Assembly: GCF_017168195.1 (NCBI RefSeq)
Contig: NZ_JADNYL010000002.1
Location: forward strand, 930,001-994,000
From: Thalassotalea sp. G2M2-11
GTDB taxonomy: Bacteria > Pseudomonadota > Gammaproteobacteria > Enterobacterales > Alteromonadaceae
DNA: 64,000 nt
Direction of reading: 5' to 3'
Shown here piece after piece: positions 27,106-36,331 of the stretch (the first letter of the stretch is position 1; the number at the start of each line of letters is the position of its first letter). The notes under the pieces were generated by a model. It ran no database searches, was not told where the DNA came from, and saw only the letters and a program-made list of their open reading frames with translations. A program made the position numbers and the translations under genes.

Positions 27106-28104
27106 ATGGCAACCATCTATGAAGTTTCTGCACTCGCTGGTGTCTCATTATCATCGGTTTCTCGTGTATTAAACGATCATCAACATGTTAGTGAAAAAAC
27201 TAAAAAGAAAGTCATGGATGCTATGCAAGAATTAGGATTTCGCCCTAACTCTGTTGCTCGTTCTTTAGCATCAAACCGCTCTAATTGTATTGGTATTCTG
27301 GTCTCTGAGCTTCATGGTCCTTTCTACGGAGCCATGTTAAGTGAAATTGAAACAGAACTACGCAAAGCAGGAAAACATTCCATTGTTACTGCTGGTCACA
27401 GTAATGAACAAAGTGAAAAAGAAGGCATTGAATTTCTGATCGACAGAAACTGCGATGCTTTAATTATGCTCGTTGATGCTCTGCCTAATGAATATTTTGT
27501 TAAGCTTAAAAAGAATAAAACACCATTTACCGTGCTGAATCGTCATATTCCAGAAATCGAAGACAACTGTTTTTATTTAGATAATGAATTAGGTGGGTAT
27601 CTGGCCACCAAACATTTTATTGAACATGGTCATAAACATATTGCTTATATCTCTGGCCCTTTATCAAAACAAGATGCTACCGACCGGTTTCATGGTCACC
27701 AACGAGCATTAAAAGAAGCCAATATACCTTTAAATGATGCTTTAGTTGTTGAAGGAGACTATCTCATTCAAAGTGGCAGAGATGGCATGGCCAGCCTATT
27801 AGATACAGGTATTAATTTCACAGCGGTGGCTTGTGCCAACGATGAAATGGCTGCTGGTGCCATGAAAACAGTGAGAGACCGAGGCTTCACTATGCCTGAT
27901 GATTATTCCATTATTGGTTTTGATAACGTATTTTTTACTGAGTATCTCTATCCGCAACTCAGCACGATTAATTTCCCAATTAAAGATATGGCTAAAATGT
28001 CAACGCAGTGGATCCTTAAACACGTGTATAAACAGAAAAATATTGATGTTGAAAACTTTTTCAAGCCAGAGTTGATCACTCGCGAATCGATATCTCATAT
28101 ATAA
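27106..28104 (+). CDS. LacI-family regulator of the beta-glucan regulon
   Basis: A 332-residue repressor. The helix-turn-helix occupies residues 1-50 (TIYEVSALAGVSLSSVSRVLN), followed by the hinge helix (NSVARSLASNRS) that inserts at the central CG of the operator, then a two-lobe sugar-binding domain (CIGILVSELHGPFYG, IIGFDNVFFTEY). It would bind TGGAAGCGCTTCCA and be released by a sugar such as a beta-glucan disaccharide or glucose. The ribosome site is TAAGGACAACAATG. The divergent arrangement with the MFS gene and the five identical sites nearby make it the natural local regulator. Which sugar is the inducer cannot be told. Confidence 0.93.
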   Translation: MATIYEVSALAGVSLSSVSRVLNDHQHVSEKTKKKVMDAMQELGFRPNSVARSLASNRSNCIGILVSELHGPFYGAMLSEIETELRKAGKHSIVTAGHSNEQSEKEGIEFLIDRNCDALIMLVDALPNEYFVKLKKNKTPFTVLNRHIPEIEDNCFYLDNELGGYLATKHFIEHGHKHIAYISGPLSKQDATDRFHGHQRALKEANIPLNDALVVEGDYLIQSGRDGMASLLDTGINFTAVACANDEMAAGAMKTVRDRGFTMPDDYSIIGFDNVFFTEYLYPQLSTINFPIKDMAKMSTQWILKHVYKQKNIDVENFFKPELITRESISHI

Positions 28105-28129
28105 AAATAAACACTCCCTAAACATCACC

Positions 28130-28164
28130 AGTGATCACATTCATATATTTTCCATGTGATCACT
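28130..28164. terminator. Bidirectional hairpin between lacI and the cupredoxin gene
   Basis: AGTGATCACAT (28130-28140) and ATGTGATCACT (28154-28164) form a perfect 11-bp stem around an AT-rich loop between two convergent genes. There is no clear T-run. It also looks superficially like paired CRP half-sites, but its place between two 3-prime ends favours a terminator. Confidence 0.55.
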
Positions 28165-28175
28165 GATAAGTCTCA

Positions 28176-28529
28176 TCAAACAACCTTCAAAACACCTCGA
28201 TACATCTGCATCTGACAATGAAACTGATACTCGCCTGGTGATAAACTCGGTAGCGTCACCTGCGTCACTGTATTTAATGAGAGCTGTTTGCTAATTTCCA
28301 AAGCTGGGAGCAACAATGTTTCGGCACATGGCGACTCATCTTTACGCAAAAATTTCAATGTAACAGGCTGATTTGCCGGTACTTGAATCACAGATGGCGA
28401 ATAGACGCCATTTTGTACTTCAATTAACAATTCATGGTTATTCACTGTGGTTTGTTTGGGTTTATAAAGCCAAAACCACCAAATAATCAGCGCTATTAGT
28501 AAGAAGCCAAATAAATTAATTATCATCAT
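28176..28529 (-). CDS. Membrane-anchored cupredoxin-like protein
   Basis: A 117-residue protein with one N-terminal membrane helix (LFGFLLIALIIWWFWLY) and a cupredoxin beta-sandwich facing the periplasm. Potential copper ligands are Cys in SPCAETL and His-Cys-x-Met-x-Met in FHCQMQM. The start has GGAG seven bases upstream. It is 11 bases after the copA stop in a cueR-copA-cupredoxin operon behind a MerR-type promoter. It probably accepts or buffers copper exported by CopA in the periplasm. Function in detail is inferred from context. Confidence 0.78.
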   Translation of the reverse strand: MMIINLFGFLLIALIIWWFWLYKPKQTTVNNHELLIEVQNGVYSPSVIQVPANQPVTLKFLRKDESPCAETLLLPALEISKQLSLNTVTQVTLPSLSPGEYQFHCQMQMYRGVLKVV

Positions 28530-28540
28530 GATGATTCTCC

Positions 28541-30796
28541 TTAATGTTCTTTAGCTTTAAATAAACGAAGTCGATTAGCATTCGACACCACGGTCAGTGA
28601 CGAAAACGCCATCGCGGCACCAGCTATGACCGGACTAAGCAAAATACCAAAAAACGGATATAAAACGCCGGCAGCAAATGGGATCCCTGCTACGTTATAG
28701 ACAAAGGCGCCAAATAAGTTTTGCTTAATATTGCGCAATGTTGCTTTACTAACAGCGATAGCATCAGCAAGGCCATGTAATGAACCGCGCATTAACGTAA
28801 TGTCAGCACTTTCAATAGCCACATCAGTTCCTGTACCGATGGCAAAACCAACATCAGCTAATGCAAGCGCAGGTGCATCGTTGATGCCATCTCCTGTCAT
28901 ACCGACAATTTCATTGTTATCTTGTAATGCTTGTACTTTATTGGCTTTATCTTCAGGCAGCACTTCAGCATAAAACTCACGAATACCCGCTTTCTTCGCG
29001 ACAGCTGCAGCGGTTTCCCTATTATCACCAGTGAGCATGATCACACGTATATTATTTGCCTGAAGTCTTTTAATCGCGGAAATAGAGTCCGACTTTATCG
29101 GGTCGGCAACCGCGATAATTGCAGCAAGTTCACCATCAACAGCAAAGTACATCGGAGTTTTGGCCTCTTTGGCTAGGGATTGCGCCTGCTCAGTAAAGTC
29201 TGTCAACTCAATATTTTCTCGTTTCATCAATTTGTCATTACCGAAAAGCAAGGCCTTCTCATCGCACTTAGCTTCAACACCATAGCCTGTGATGGCATTA
29301 AACGATTCAATATTAAACAACTCGATATTTTGCGCTAACGCACTTTCAACAATCGCTTGCGCCAAAGGATGCTCAGAACCACTTTCTAAACTTGCAGCAA
29401 GTTGTAACACGCTTTGCTCATCACTAGCATTGGCTAACACAATATCGGTGACACTAGGCGCACCTTCGGTAATAGTGCCTGTTTTATCTAGCACCATAGC
29501 GGTAATTTTAGAGGCGGCTTGTAATGCTTCGCCGTTACGAATAAGTACCCCTGCTTCGGCTGCTTTTCCCACCCCGACCATCACTGACATTGGCGTCGCC
29601 AATCCAAGTGCACAGGGGCAAGCAATGATCAACACAGTTGTCGCTGAGACAACAGCAAAAGCAATCGCAGGTTCAGGACCAAAGTTAAGCCATGCGAGCG
29701 CACTTAAAATTGAAATAATCATAACAACAGGCACAAAATACGCGGCAATCACATCCGCTAACCGTCCTATCGGTGGTTTGGAATTTTGTGCTCGCTTCAC
29801 CATATTAATAATACGGGCAAGTGCCGTATCCTTTCCGACACGCGTTGCTTTAAATAACAACAGCCCAGACTTATTTAGCGTCCCAGCAACCACTTCATCT
29901 TGTTCAGATTTCTCAACCGGCATTGGCTCACCAGTTAACATAGATTCATCAATCGAGCTATGACCGTCAACCACAATACCATCGACAGGGATTTTCTCCC
30001 CAGGTTTGACTTTTACCACATCATTGAGCAGCACTTGCTCAATTGCAATTTGCACATCTTTGCTATCACGAACAACTGTCGCTGTTTTGGCTTGCAATCC
30101 AATCAGCCGTTTAATGGCTTCAGAGGTTTTTCCTCTGGCTTTGATTTCCAAAGCTAAGCCAAGATTAATCAAACCGATGATCATTGCTGTAGCTTCAAAA
30201 TACACGTGCCTCGCCATCAATGGCACGGCATCAGGAATAAAAACGACCACCATTGAATACAACCACGCCGTACCCGTACCAAGTGCAATCAAGGTATCCA
30301 TGTTAGCAGAATGATTTTTTAAACTTTTCCAAGCTCCCAAATAAAAATGCTTACCTGAAAAATACATTACACCAAAGGTTAACACGCCAACGATCAACCA
30401 AGACAACCTTTCTAGGTTACTTTCAACGGTCATCTCACCAACCACTATGCTGTATATCATTAAGGGCACACCGAGCGATAAAGCAATCGTCATATCGCGC
30501 ATCAACTTTTTATAATATGCCCAATCAGCTTCTTCTTTTTCACTAAGCGCATCAATCGCGCCACTATCATCGAGTGGCTTAGCATTATAACCAACAGATT
30601 CTACCGCTTTGACTAATGCTTCAGCCGTTACGCTACCTGTAACGGAGACGGTTCTATCTGCAAAATTCATTTCCGCACTATCAACACCCTGTGTTGCTTT
30701 CAAAGCCCGTTCAATTTTACCAACACAACTGGCGCATCCTGCACCTTCAATAATAAGCTGCTGAGTACTCTCAGTCTCAGGATTCGTTACAGTCAT
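28541..30796 (-). CDS. copA: Copper-exporting P1B-type ATPase
   Basis: A 751-residue P-type ATPase that exports Cu(I), or Ag(I), from the cytoplasm. From ATG 30796 (GGGAGA seven bases upstream; ATG 30823 lacks a ribosome site) it has one N-terminal metal-binding domain with Cys21-x-x-Cys24 (GCASC), membrane segments, the actuator TGEP (288-291), the transmembrane CPC (393-395) that defines Cu(I) transport, the phosphorylated Asp in DKTGT (437-441), the SEHPLA motif and [10 protein letters not shown]. The start overlaps the end of the MerR-family gene by 20 bases, implying translational coupling, and a cupredoxin gene follows. Confidence 0.96.
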   Translation of the reverse strand: MTVTNPETESTQQLIIEGAGCASCVGKIERALKATQGVDSAEMNFADRTVSVTGSVTAEALVKAVESVGYNAKPLDDSGAIDALSEKEEADWAYYKKLMRDMTIALSLGVPLMIYSIVVGEMTVESNLERLSWLIVGVLTFGVMYFSGKHFYLGAWKSLKNHSANMDTLIALGTGTAWLYSMVVVFIPDAVPLMARHVYFEATAMIIGLINLGLALEIKARGKTSEAIKRLIGLQAKTATVVRDSKDVQIAIEQVLLNDVVKVKPGEKIPVDGIVVDGHSSIDESMLTGEPMPVEKSEQDEVVAGTLNKSGLLLFKATRVGKDTALARIINMVKRAQNSKPPIGRLADVIAAYFVPVVMIISILSALAWLNFGPEPAIAFAVVSATTVLIIACPCALGLATPMSVMVGVGKAAEAGVLIRNGEALQAASKITAMVLDKTGTITEGAPSVTDIVLANASDEQSVLQLAASLESGSEHPLAQAIVESALAQNIELFNIESFNAITGYGVEAKCDEKALLFGNDKLMKRENIELTDFTEQAQSLAKEAKTPMYFAVDGELAAIIAVADPIKSDSISAIKRLQANNIRVIMLTGDNRETAAAVAKKAGIREFYAEVLPEDKANKVQALQDNNEIVGMTGDGINDAPALALADVGFAIGTGTDVAIESADITLMRGSLHGLADAIAVSKATLRNIKQNLFGAFVYNVAGIPFAAGVLYPFFGILLSPVIAGAAMAFSSLTVVSNANRLRLFKAKEH

Positions 30797-31214
30797 CACT
30801 TTCTCCCAAATGAGTGTGTTCAAAACTATCGATTAAATGACAAACCATATGAGGTGTAGGTGCCTTATCTTCCATCGTACCCCATTGTGTTAAGGCAGAT
30901 GTCATATTTTGTCTCAGTGCTAACATGGCTTGAAATTGCTTTTCCGTTTCATCTAAACGCTGCTTAATCAAGGTGCGAACTAACGGACAGGCACTTTTAC
31001 CATGCTCAGCTTCACTGATAATTTGCTTGATATCAGCAACCGAAAACCCAAGTTGTCTGGCACTTAAAATAAACTTCAATCGAGCAACATCTTTCGCCGA
31101 ATAAAACTTATAGCCATTTACAGATTTATTAGGGTGTATGAGTTTTAGTCGCGTGTAGTACCTCACCGTATCCGGTGTTGTACCTAGACTTGTCGCCAGC
31201 TCTGTTACCTTCAC
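30777..31214 (-). CDS. MerR-family metal-responsive regulator (CueR-like)
   Basis: A 145-residue MerR-family activator: N-terminal winged helix (residues 1-70, [23 protein letters not shown]), a long dimerisation helix and a short C-terminal metal site. Cysteines near residue 77 (SACPLVR) and near 124 (HMVCHL) with flanking His are candidate ligands; this is not the exact CueR Cys-pair loop, so copper sensing rests mainly on the copA linkage, and a broader specificity is possible. It is the first gene of the cueR-copA-cupredoxin operon and lies behind a promoter with the 19-base spacer that MerR proteins correct by DNA distortion, so it is autoregulated. Confidence 0.85.
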   Translation of the reverse strand: MKVTELATSLGTTPDTVRYYTRLKLIHPNKSVNGYKFYSAKDVARLKFILSARQLGFSVADIKQIISEAEHGKSACPLVRTLIKQRLDETEKQFQAMLALRQNMTSALTQWGTMEDKAPTPHMVCHLIDSFEHTHLGESDDCNES

Positions 31215-31257
31215 ATTCGCTCCTTAATTTCTCACCTACATTGTCATTTTCAAACCA

Positions 31258-31288
31258 AGTGTAAACCTGTGCCTTAGACACAGGTCAA
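31258..31288 (-). promoter_or_regulatory. MerR-type promoter/operator with 19-base spacer
   Basis: On the minus strand the -35 element TTGACC (31283-31288) and -10 element TACACT (31258-31263) are separated by exactly 19 bases. The spacer is covered by the dyad ACCTGTG-N7-CACAGGT (31265-31285). An overlong spacer with a dyad between the two elements is diagnostic of promoters activated by MerR proteins. It faces the regulator-copA-cupredoxin operon. Confidence 0.88.
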
Positions 31289-31987
31289 GCTTATTTGATC
31301 ATTTCATTATTTTATATAATAAACTTCTGTTTAGTTGTTGTTTTATCACGCGGCAAGATTTGCAATTACCTTAACTAACAGCGTTTCTGGCATATCCTTC
31401 ATCCCTTGCAATAATATAAGATTAATCTCTCAAAATAGGTAACTTTCCTATTAAATGAAAATACACTTTTTTAGTTAGCTAATAATGAAAAGACGGTTTG
31501 AAAAATTAAGTACCTAAAGTGGGAGGTGTCCATTTAATAATCATCATATCACCTGCAAGCGGCGCATATGTGAAAGATGACTGAGGGATTTTAAATGCTT
31601 GCCGAAATGTTTTAAAAATCATTAATAAGCAAACAAGTAATAGATTAGGGCATGCTGATCTTTGCTGTTTAATTTTTGTTCGAGATAAAAGCGTTTTAAT
31701 CGCGGCGTGAGGAATGACGCCTAGTCATCTAAGCAAATTTCCTCACAACAAAGAGTAAAACGCTTTTAGCCGAACCTTTCAGGCAGCGTTTGTTGTCATT
31801 TCTACTATGTTGCCCCACATGGATGTGGGGTAAGGTGATTTTGCAGGAGCATAAAATCTTTAGTGCTTTATCATGTGGAACAACCACACATCAAAAGCAC
31901 TGCCTTGTATAAATTTCCAACAAACCGCTGCAAAAACAAACTTGAAAGATCAACAAGACCTAATTAATTTAATACTTTAGTTTGACT
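31289..31987. other. Long gene-free region upstream of the MerR operon
   Basis: Between the MerR-family gene and copD there are 773 bases without a convincing gene. It holds the MerR promoter, the inverted-repeat element at 31679-31799, a hairpin CCCCACAT/ATGTGGGG (31813-31830), and a larger imperfect stem between AGTGCTTT and AAAGCACT near 31861-31903. The block of stem-loops at 31679-31903 looks like a mobile non-coding repeat or an RNA gene rather than a promoter. No coding capacity was found. Confidence 0.5.
31679..31799. repeat. Inverted-repeat element, intact copy of a dispersed repeat
   Basis: Nested inverted arms surround a core: GTTCG/CGAAC at the outside, AAAAGCGTTTTA (31687-31698) with TAAAACGCTTTT (31756-31767), and GTGAGGA (about 31707-31713) with TCCTCAC near 31740. 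The right flank AACCTTTCAGGCAGCG matches the degenerate element at 22-157. The layout suits a non-autonomous MITE-like or REP-like repeat; no transposase is nearby. Confidence 0.6.
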
Positions 31988-32887
31988 CTAATCTGCAGGG
32001 CCAACAACGCTGGTTAACACTGCGGTTATCGACAAAATAATCAATGCTATGATCATTTCTACCCTAATAGATCGAGATAACATTGCTCGACTTTCACCCT
32101 GTTTAAGTTGTGGCACCAATTTCAATTTATGCTTAGCAGCGATAGCTAAAATAGCGATAACAAACAATAACTTTAACAACATGATCTGCCCGTAACTTGA
32201 GCTTAATAGTGCGTCAATACTGCCAACTAGTTGTATCACCATCCACAGACCTGCGAATAACAATATACTGACCATCACACTTGCCTGCTTACCGAAGGTT
32301 TCCATTAACTGATAAAGTTTATCATCTTGCAACAAATCACAGGCTCGTTTTAATGGGTAAAGCGCGCCAAACCACCAAGCCATTGCCAGCACATGACACA
32401 TAAGCAATATTTGTACGAACATACCCAGCTCAGAGATATGCCCTAATAAGGTAAATGAGTAAGTAAGTGTTAACACACTTAACAGAAAAGTAGCTTGTCT
32501 AAAGTAATTTTTTAACGCTGTAGAGCGAAAAAAAGGTACCAAGGCTAATATCGCTAACATTACTCCAATGCTTCGAAGCAAAGTAGCATCGCCAACTGTC
32601 GAATCCCACAAAATGGCTAACATATCCGGAGCAAAAGCACCTTCAATGCCTGATTCGGCCATTGCTCCTGTACTGGCGAAGAACCAAACTAGATTAGCAA
32701 TCAAAGCAGTAAACAAAGAAGCTTTCACCCAGTTACTTTGATTCAACTGTTCTATCATCAATTTGTCATTAATTTTAGCTTGAATCATCACTAGATTGAA
32801 AAATGTATATCCAGCAATACTAGCGAAGCCAAGATAAAATATAATTTTTGACAATACTATTATGGTATTCCAGAGATACATTTCCAT
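31988..32887 (-). CDS. copD: CopD-family copper resistance membrane protein
   Basis: A 299-residue polytopic protein with about eight membrane segments, matching the CopD/PcoD family. Conserved features include FASTGAMAESGIEG in the second segment region, histidines in LLGHISELG and CHVLAMAWWFGALYPL, and the final SITAVLTSVVGP. CopD proteins act with periplasmic CopC in copper movement across the inner membrane. It lies 18 bases after copC in a two-gene operon. Whether it imports copper or helps resist it is unsettled for the family. Confidence 0.88.
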   Translation of the reverse strand: MEMYLWNTIIVLSKIIFYLGFASIAGYTFFNLVMIQAKINDKLMIEQLNQSNWVKASLFTALIANLVWFFASTGAMAESGIEGAFAPDMLAILWDSTVGDATLLRSIGVMLAILALVPFFRSTALKNYFRQATFLLSVLTLTYSFTLLGHISELGMFVQILLMCHVLAMAWWFGALYPLKRACDLLQDDKLYQLMETFGKQASVMVSILLFAGLWMVIQLVGSIDALLSSSYGQIMLLKLLFVIAILAIAAKHKLKLVPQLKQGESRAMLSRSIRVEMIIALIILSITAVLTSVVGPAD

Positions 32888-32905
32888 GCTAATTACCCCA
32901 TTCTC

Positions 32906-33253
32906 TTAATGGACCATAAAGCCAAAGCTGTCTTTCATCTTGTGGCCGTCTTTACCTAAAAAAGTGATATTAACGGTATAACTTGCTGGTGCCATCTTAG
33001 GCAGTTGCCAAGAGAATTGCTTACTTGCTGCTTTCACCGGCTTAAAACCAAAGTTGATTTTATCACCTTGGTTATTTCTCAATGACACTTTAACCACGCG
33101 CACCTCTTTGCTAAAGGTTAAAGACAATGCTTCAGGCGCTTTCATCAACATCGCACTGTCCGCAGGCACACTTTTTTCAAGATGTACATGTGCAAAAACA
33201 GTTGAACTGATCGCTAAGCTGATAACAATTAAAAATTTGATTATTAAATTCAT
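32906..33253 (-). CDS. copC: CopC periplasmic copper-binding protein
   Basis: A 115-residue exported protein; ATG 33253 has AGAGG six bases upstream, while an upstream frame extension lacks one. The signal peptide would leave His22 as the mature N-terminus (HVHLEKSVP). An N-terminal His plus the later GHKMKD is the Cu(II) site of short CopC proteins; the Met-rich Cu(I) loop of longer forms is absent. The single beta-barrel domain (LSLTFSKEV, VSLRNNQG, YTVNITFLGKDGHKMKDSFGF) is complete. It is followed by copD and diverges from a TonB receptor gene. Confidence 0.9.
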   Translation of the reverse strand: MNLIIKFLIVISLAISSTVFAHVHLEKSVPADSAMLMKAPEALSLTFSKEVRVVKVSLRNNQGDKINFGFKPVKAASKQFSWQLPKMAPASYTVNITFLGKDGHKMKDSFGFMVH

Positions 33254-33448
33254 GACTACCTCTGTAAAAACAAGTAAATATAATAGAATAACAACCTTCA
33301 ATTTATATAATATTTCAAATGAAGTTGTGGCTGACCAAGCTAGCTAACAGGAAAGTTTCAATTAAATTATAAGTAACTGAAGTGAATGATAATGTTTCCT
33401 TCCCTTTATCATCATTACATGACTTTAGTTAACTTTTCCAACACAGCT

Positions 33449-33501
33449 GTTGTATATACCACAAATCTATTGTATAAAAATAGAGCGGTATATACTACAA
33501 C
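33449..33501. promoter_or_regulatory. Paired HutC-type operators upstream of TonB receptor
   Basis: GTTGTATATACC (33449-33460) and GGTATATACTACAAC (33487-33501) share the palindrome GTATATAC, centres 36 bases apart, in mirrored orientation. HutC proteins are known to bind TTGTATATACAA-like sites. A HutC-like gene lies just downstream of the receptor. The sites are 50-100 bases before the receptor ATG at 33551, so they probably control the receptor. Confidence 0.7.
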
Positions 33502-33550
33502 AATAAAAAATAACATAAAACATTTATCAAGAAACCTAGCAGGAGTCCTT

Positions 33551-36226
33551 ATGAAACTGTCACCAGTTGCAAAAATAGTATGCCTGGCTTTACTTAGCTC
33601 AAGTACGGTAGTAGCTCAAGAAAGCCCCCAAAGTCAAAGCATGGAAGAAGATATTGAAAAAATACAGGTTACGGGTAGTAGAATTAAAAGAACAGATATG
33701 GAAGCTGCCAGTCCAGTAAGTGTGATCACCTCCGATCAAATTTTAGCTACTGGAATTTCTAATGTTGAAAACCTACTACAAGAAATGTCTTTTTCAGCAG
33801 GTGTTGCTGGTAACCAAACCAACGCTTACTGGACTAGTGGCGGTTATGGTACAGCACAGGTTAACCTCAGAGGAATGGGAATTAAGCGAACTCTAGTACT
33901 GCTTAACGGTAGACGCATTGTCGCTGGTGGCACAGGCGCAAACAGTTCTGTTGACTTAAACATGATCCCTACCTCTATTATTAAACAAATAGAAGTGCTT
34001 AAAGATGGTGCATCTGCAGTCTATGGCGCGGATGCTGTGGCAGGTGTTGTCAACATCATCACTAAAAAAGACTTTGACGGTGCAGAGTTAGATATCAAAA
34101 CAGGTATGGCTGATGATGGCGATGGAGAAAGTCAAGATGTTAGTTTGAGTCTTGGTGGAAACTTTGACAAAGGCAACTTCTTTGTCAACGCAACTTATAG
34201 TAATAGTGAAGCTGTACGTCAATCAGACCGAATTGATTGCCCTGTCTATGGTACTGAAGAAGGAGAGCTTGTCTGTTTCGGTAGTGGTACTACTGAAGGA
34301 GGTCGCGCGTTATTACCAGACGGAACAGCGATACAGTTTAACCAAGATCCTGATACGGCAACCCACGGCAATGACTTTGGACCTTATGACAGCAGCAAAC
34401 ATGGGTTTGATTGGTTGCCATACTTAAATGCGGTCAGCCCGCTAGAACGAGTTAGTATTGCAAACTTTGCTAATTACCAAATAAATGATTCAATGAAAGT
34501 CTTTTATGAGGCAATGTACACCAAGCGAAAAGCTCAGCAAATTGTCACACCACGAAATGGTTTTGGCGGCATAACTGTTGACGCAGACTTCATGTATAAC
34601 CCAACAGGTGAGCAAGTTGAGTTTCAGCGCCGACGTAACTCTGAATTAGGTGCACCATATTTCTTCCAAGAAACAGATACCATGAGAATTGTCCTAGGCT
34701 TAGACGGTGAATTTGATAATGGCTGGTACTGGGAAGTTGCCTACAACTACGGACGAAATACAGGCTCTGATGGCTGGACATTCGATATAGATCCAGCAAA
34801 AGCTCAACAAACTTTAGATGACAGTATATGTACTTACGATAATAGTAATGGCATTCCTTGTGGAGACTGGTTCGGTGCCAATGAACTGAGTCAAGAAGTT
34901 ATAGACTACGTAAAATATCGTCGTGAAGGCACTGGCGGTAATGAAATGCGCACTTGGAGTGCTAGCTTAGCCGGTGATTTATTTGAATTACCCGCGGGTA
35001 CCTTTGCTTTCGCAGCGGGGCTCGAAAAACGTTGGGAAGAAGGCTGGAGAAATCCAGATTCAACCGTACTTGCGAATGGTTTAGAAGATGAAATTTCAGG
35101 TGAATTTAGTGTTACTGAAGCCTATGTAGAATTTTCTGCTCCGCTATTAGAAGACGTAAGTTTTGCTCAAAAGTTAGACGCCGAAGTCGCATTTCGTTAT
35201 TCAGATTATGACACATTAGATGCAGAATCTACGTACAAGCTTGGTCTAACGTGGAAAATTAATGAAGAAGTCATGCTCAGAACGGTAAAATCTACTGCAT
35301 TTCGCGCCCCAGTTATCACTGAGCAATTTGGCGGCACAAATGGTGAAAACCTAAGAACAATAGACCCTTGTGAAAATGCAACAGGCGCTATTGCCAAGAA
35401 TTGTTTAGCCGATAATGTCCCTGAAAACTTTGTTCAAGATGGTACAACGGTATTAACTAATGTGGGTGGCAACCCGGAAGTAGGCCCTGAAGAAGCCGAC
35501 ACACTAACCGCTGGTTTAGTGTGGAGTCCGCAATTTCTTGATGGTTTTTCAATGACGGTTGACTATTTCGATATCGACATGAAAGGAGCGATCACGTCAG
35601 TGAATGGATCTGATATGCTTAAATTATGTTATGAAGATCCAATCGGTAACTCTGAATTTTGCGGGACTTTTACCAGACATCCATTGACTCGACAAGTCAC
35701 TGAGATCAATCAACGACCAGTAAATGCTGCGACAGAAAATGTCTCAGGTGTTGATCTAAATATGGACTATCGCTTTGAACTGCAAGGATTACACGCAAAA
35801 ACCACTTTGGATATTACCCGTCTGTTAACACATGAAAGTACACCATTTGCTGGTCAACCGACCATAGACAAAGTAGGCTATATTACAGAAGATCAAGGTA
35901 GCTATACTAAATGGCGCAGTAATTTTAACTTCTCGGTAATGGCAGATAATTGGTCAGGAGGAGTGTCAGTACGATACATTGGCGCAGCCGATGACGTAAA
36001 TGGCGGAGACTTTGATCCACTTGGAAAGTCTGTTGATGCGGTATTGTATACAGATGTACAAGGTTATTATCAACTCACCGAAGATTTGAAAATTTCTGCT
36101 GGTATCGATAATATCTTTGATAAAAAAGCACCATACCTCACCTCTTGGAATGATGCTAATACCGACGTAATGACATATGATCTTATTGGTCGCAGAGGTT
36201 TTGTAAGACTAAATTACAAATTTTAA
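33551..36226 (+). CDS. TonB-dependent receptor under HutC-type control
   Basis: An 891-residue outer-membrane receptor. ATG 33551 follows AGGAG by five bases and opens a proper signal peptide (cleavage near VVA-QES); the upstream in-frame extension crosses the operators and is rejected. A TonB box-like IEKIQVTGSRI, a plug (about 45-170, with TSIIKQIEVLKDGASAVYGADAVAGVVN) and a barrel ending in RLNYKF follow. Several cysteine pairs in extracellular loops are visible. Flanked by copC on one side and a HutC-like regulator on the other, it may take up histidine-type compounds, peptides or metal complexes; the substrate is not shown by sequence. Confidence 0.88.
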   Translation: MKLSPVAKIVCLALLSSSTVVAQESPQSQSMEEDIEKIQVTGSRIKRTDMEAASPVSVITSDQILATGISNVENLLQEMSFSAGVAGNQTNAYWTSGGYGTAQVNLRGMGIKRTLVLLNGRRIVAGGTGANSSVDLNMIPTSIIKQIEVLKDGASAVYGADAVAGVVNIITKKDFDGAELDIKTGMADDGDGESQDVSLSLGGNFDKGNFFVNATYSNSEAVRQSDRIDCPVYGTEEGELVCFGSGTTEGGRALLPDGTAIQFNQDPDTATHGNDFGPYDSSKHGFDWLPYLNAVSPLERVSIANFANYQINDSMKVFYEAMYTKRKAQQIVTPRNGFGGITVDADFMYNPTGEQVEFQRRRNSELGAPYFFQETDTMRIVLGLDGEFDNGWYWEVAYNYGRNTGSDGWTFDIDPAKAQQTLDDSICTYDNSNGIPCGDWFGANELSQEVIDYVKYRREGTGGNEMRTWSASLAGDLFELPAGTFAFAAGLEKRWEEGWRNPDSTVLANGLEDEISGEFSVTEAYVEFSAPLLEDVSFAQKLDAEVAFRYSDYDTLDAESTYKLGLTWKINEEVMLRTVKSTAFRAPVITEQFGGTNGENLRTIDPCENATGAIAKNCLADNVPENFVQDGTTVLTNVGGNPEVGPEEADTLTAGLVWSPQFLDGFSMTVDYFDIDMKGAITSVNGSDMLKLCYEDPIGNSEFCGTFTRHPLTRQVTEINQRPVNAATENVSGVDLNMDYRFELQGLHAKTTLDITRLLTHESTPFAGQPTIDKVGYITEDQGSYTKWRSNFNFSVMADNWSGGVSVRYIGAADDVNGGDFDPLGKSVDAVLYTDVQGYYQLTEDLKISAGIDNIFDKKAPYLTSWNDANTDVMTYDLIGRRGFVRLNYKF

Positions 36227-36252
36227 TTTGAAGTTTATGTCTTGAGAGCAAA

Positions 36253-36284
36253 ATAAGCTCACCATTATTGGTGAGCTTATCTTT
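36253..36284 (+). terminator. Terminator after the HutC-controlled receptor
   Basis: ATAAGCTCACCA (36253-36264) and TGGTGAGCTTAT (36269-36280) form a perfect 12-bp stem with a TTAT loop, then CTTT. It is 26 bases after the receptor stop and separates it from the GntR-family gene. Confidence 0.8.
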
Positions 36285-36331
36285 ATGCAAAGCTATAATT
36301 TATAAATTAATATTGGATGTTGTTGTAGGCT

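Noticed and set aside
28130-28164. CRP-like site TGTGATCAC near the lacI stop
   Set aside because: It sits between two convergent 3-prime ends and forms a perfect hairpin, so a terminator explains it better.
29289-29963. Long frame opposite copA (224 codons)
   Set aside because: Antisense shadow of a well-supported P-type ATPase; no recognisable domain or start signal.
33386-33550. Upstream extension of the receptor frame before ATG 33551
   Set aside because: It covers the HutC-type operators, while AGGAG and a proper signal peptide occur at 33551.
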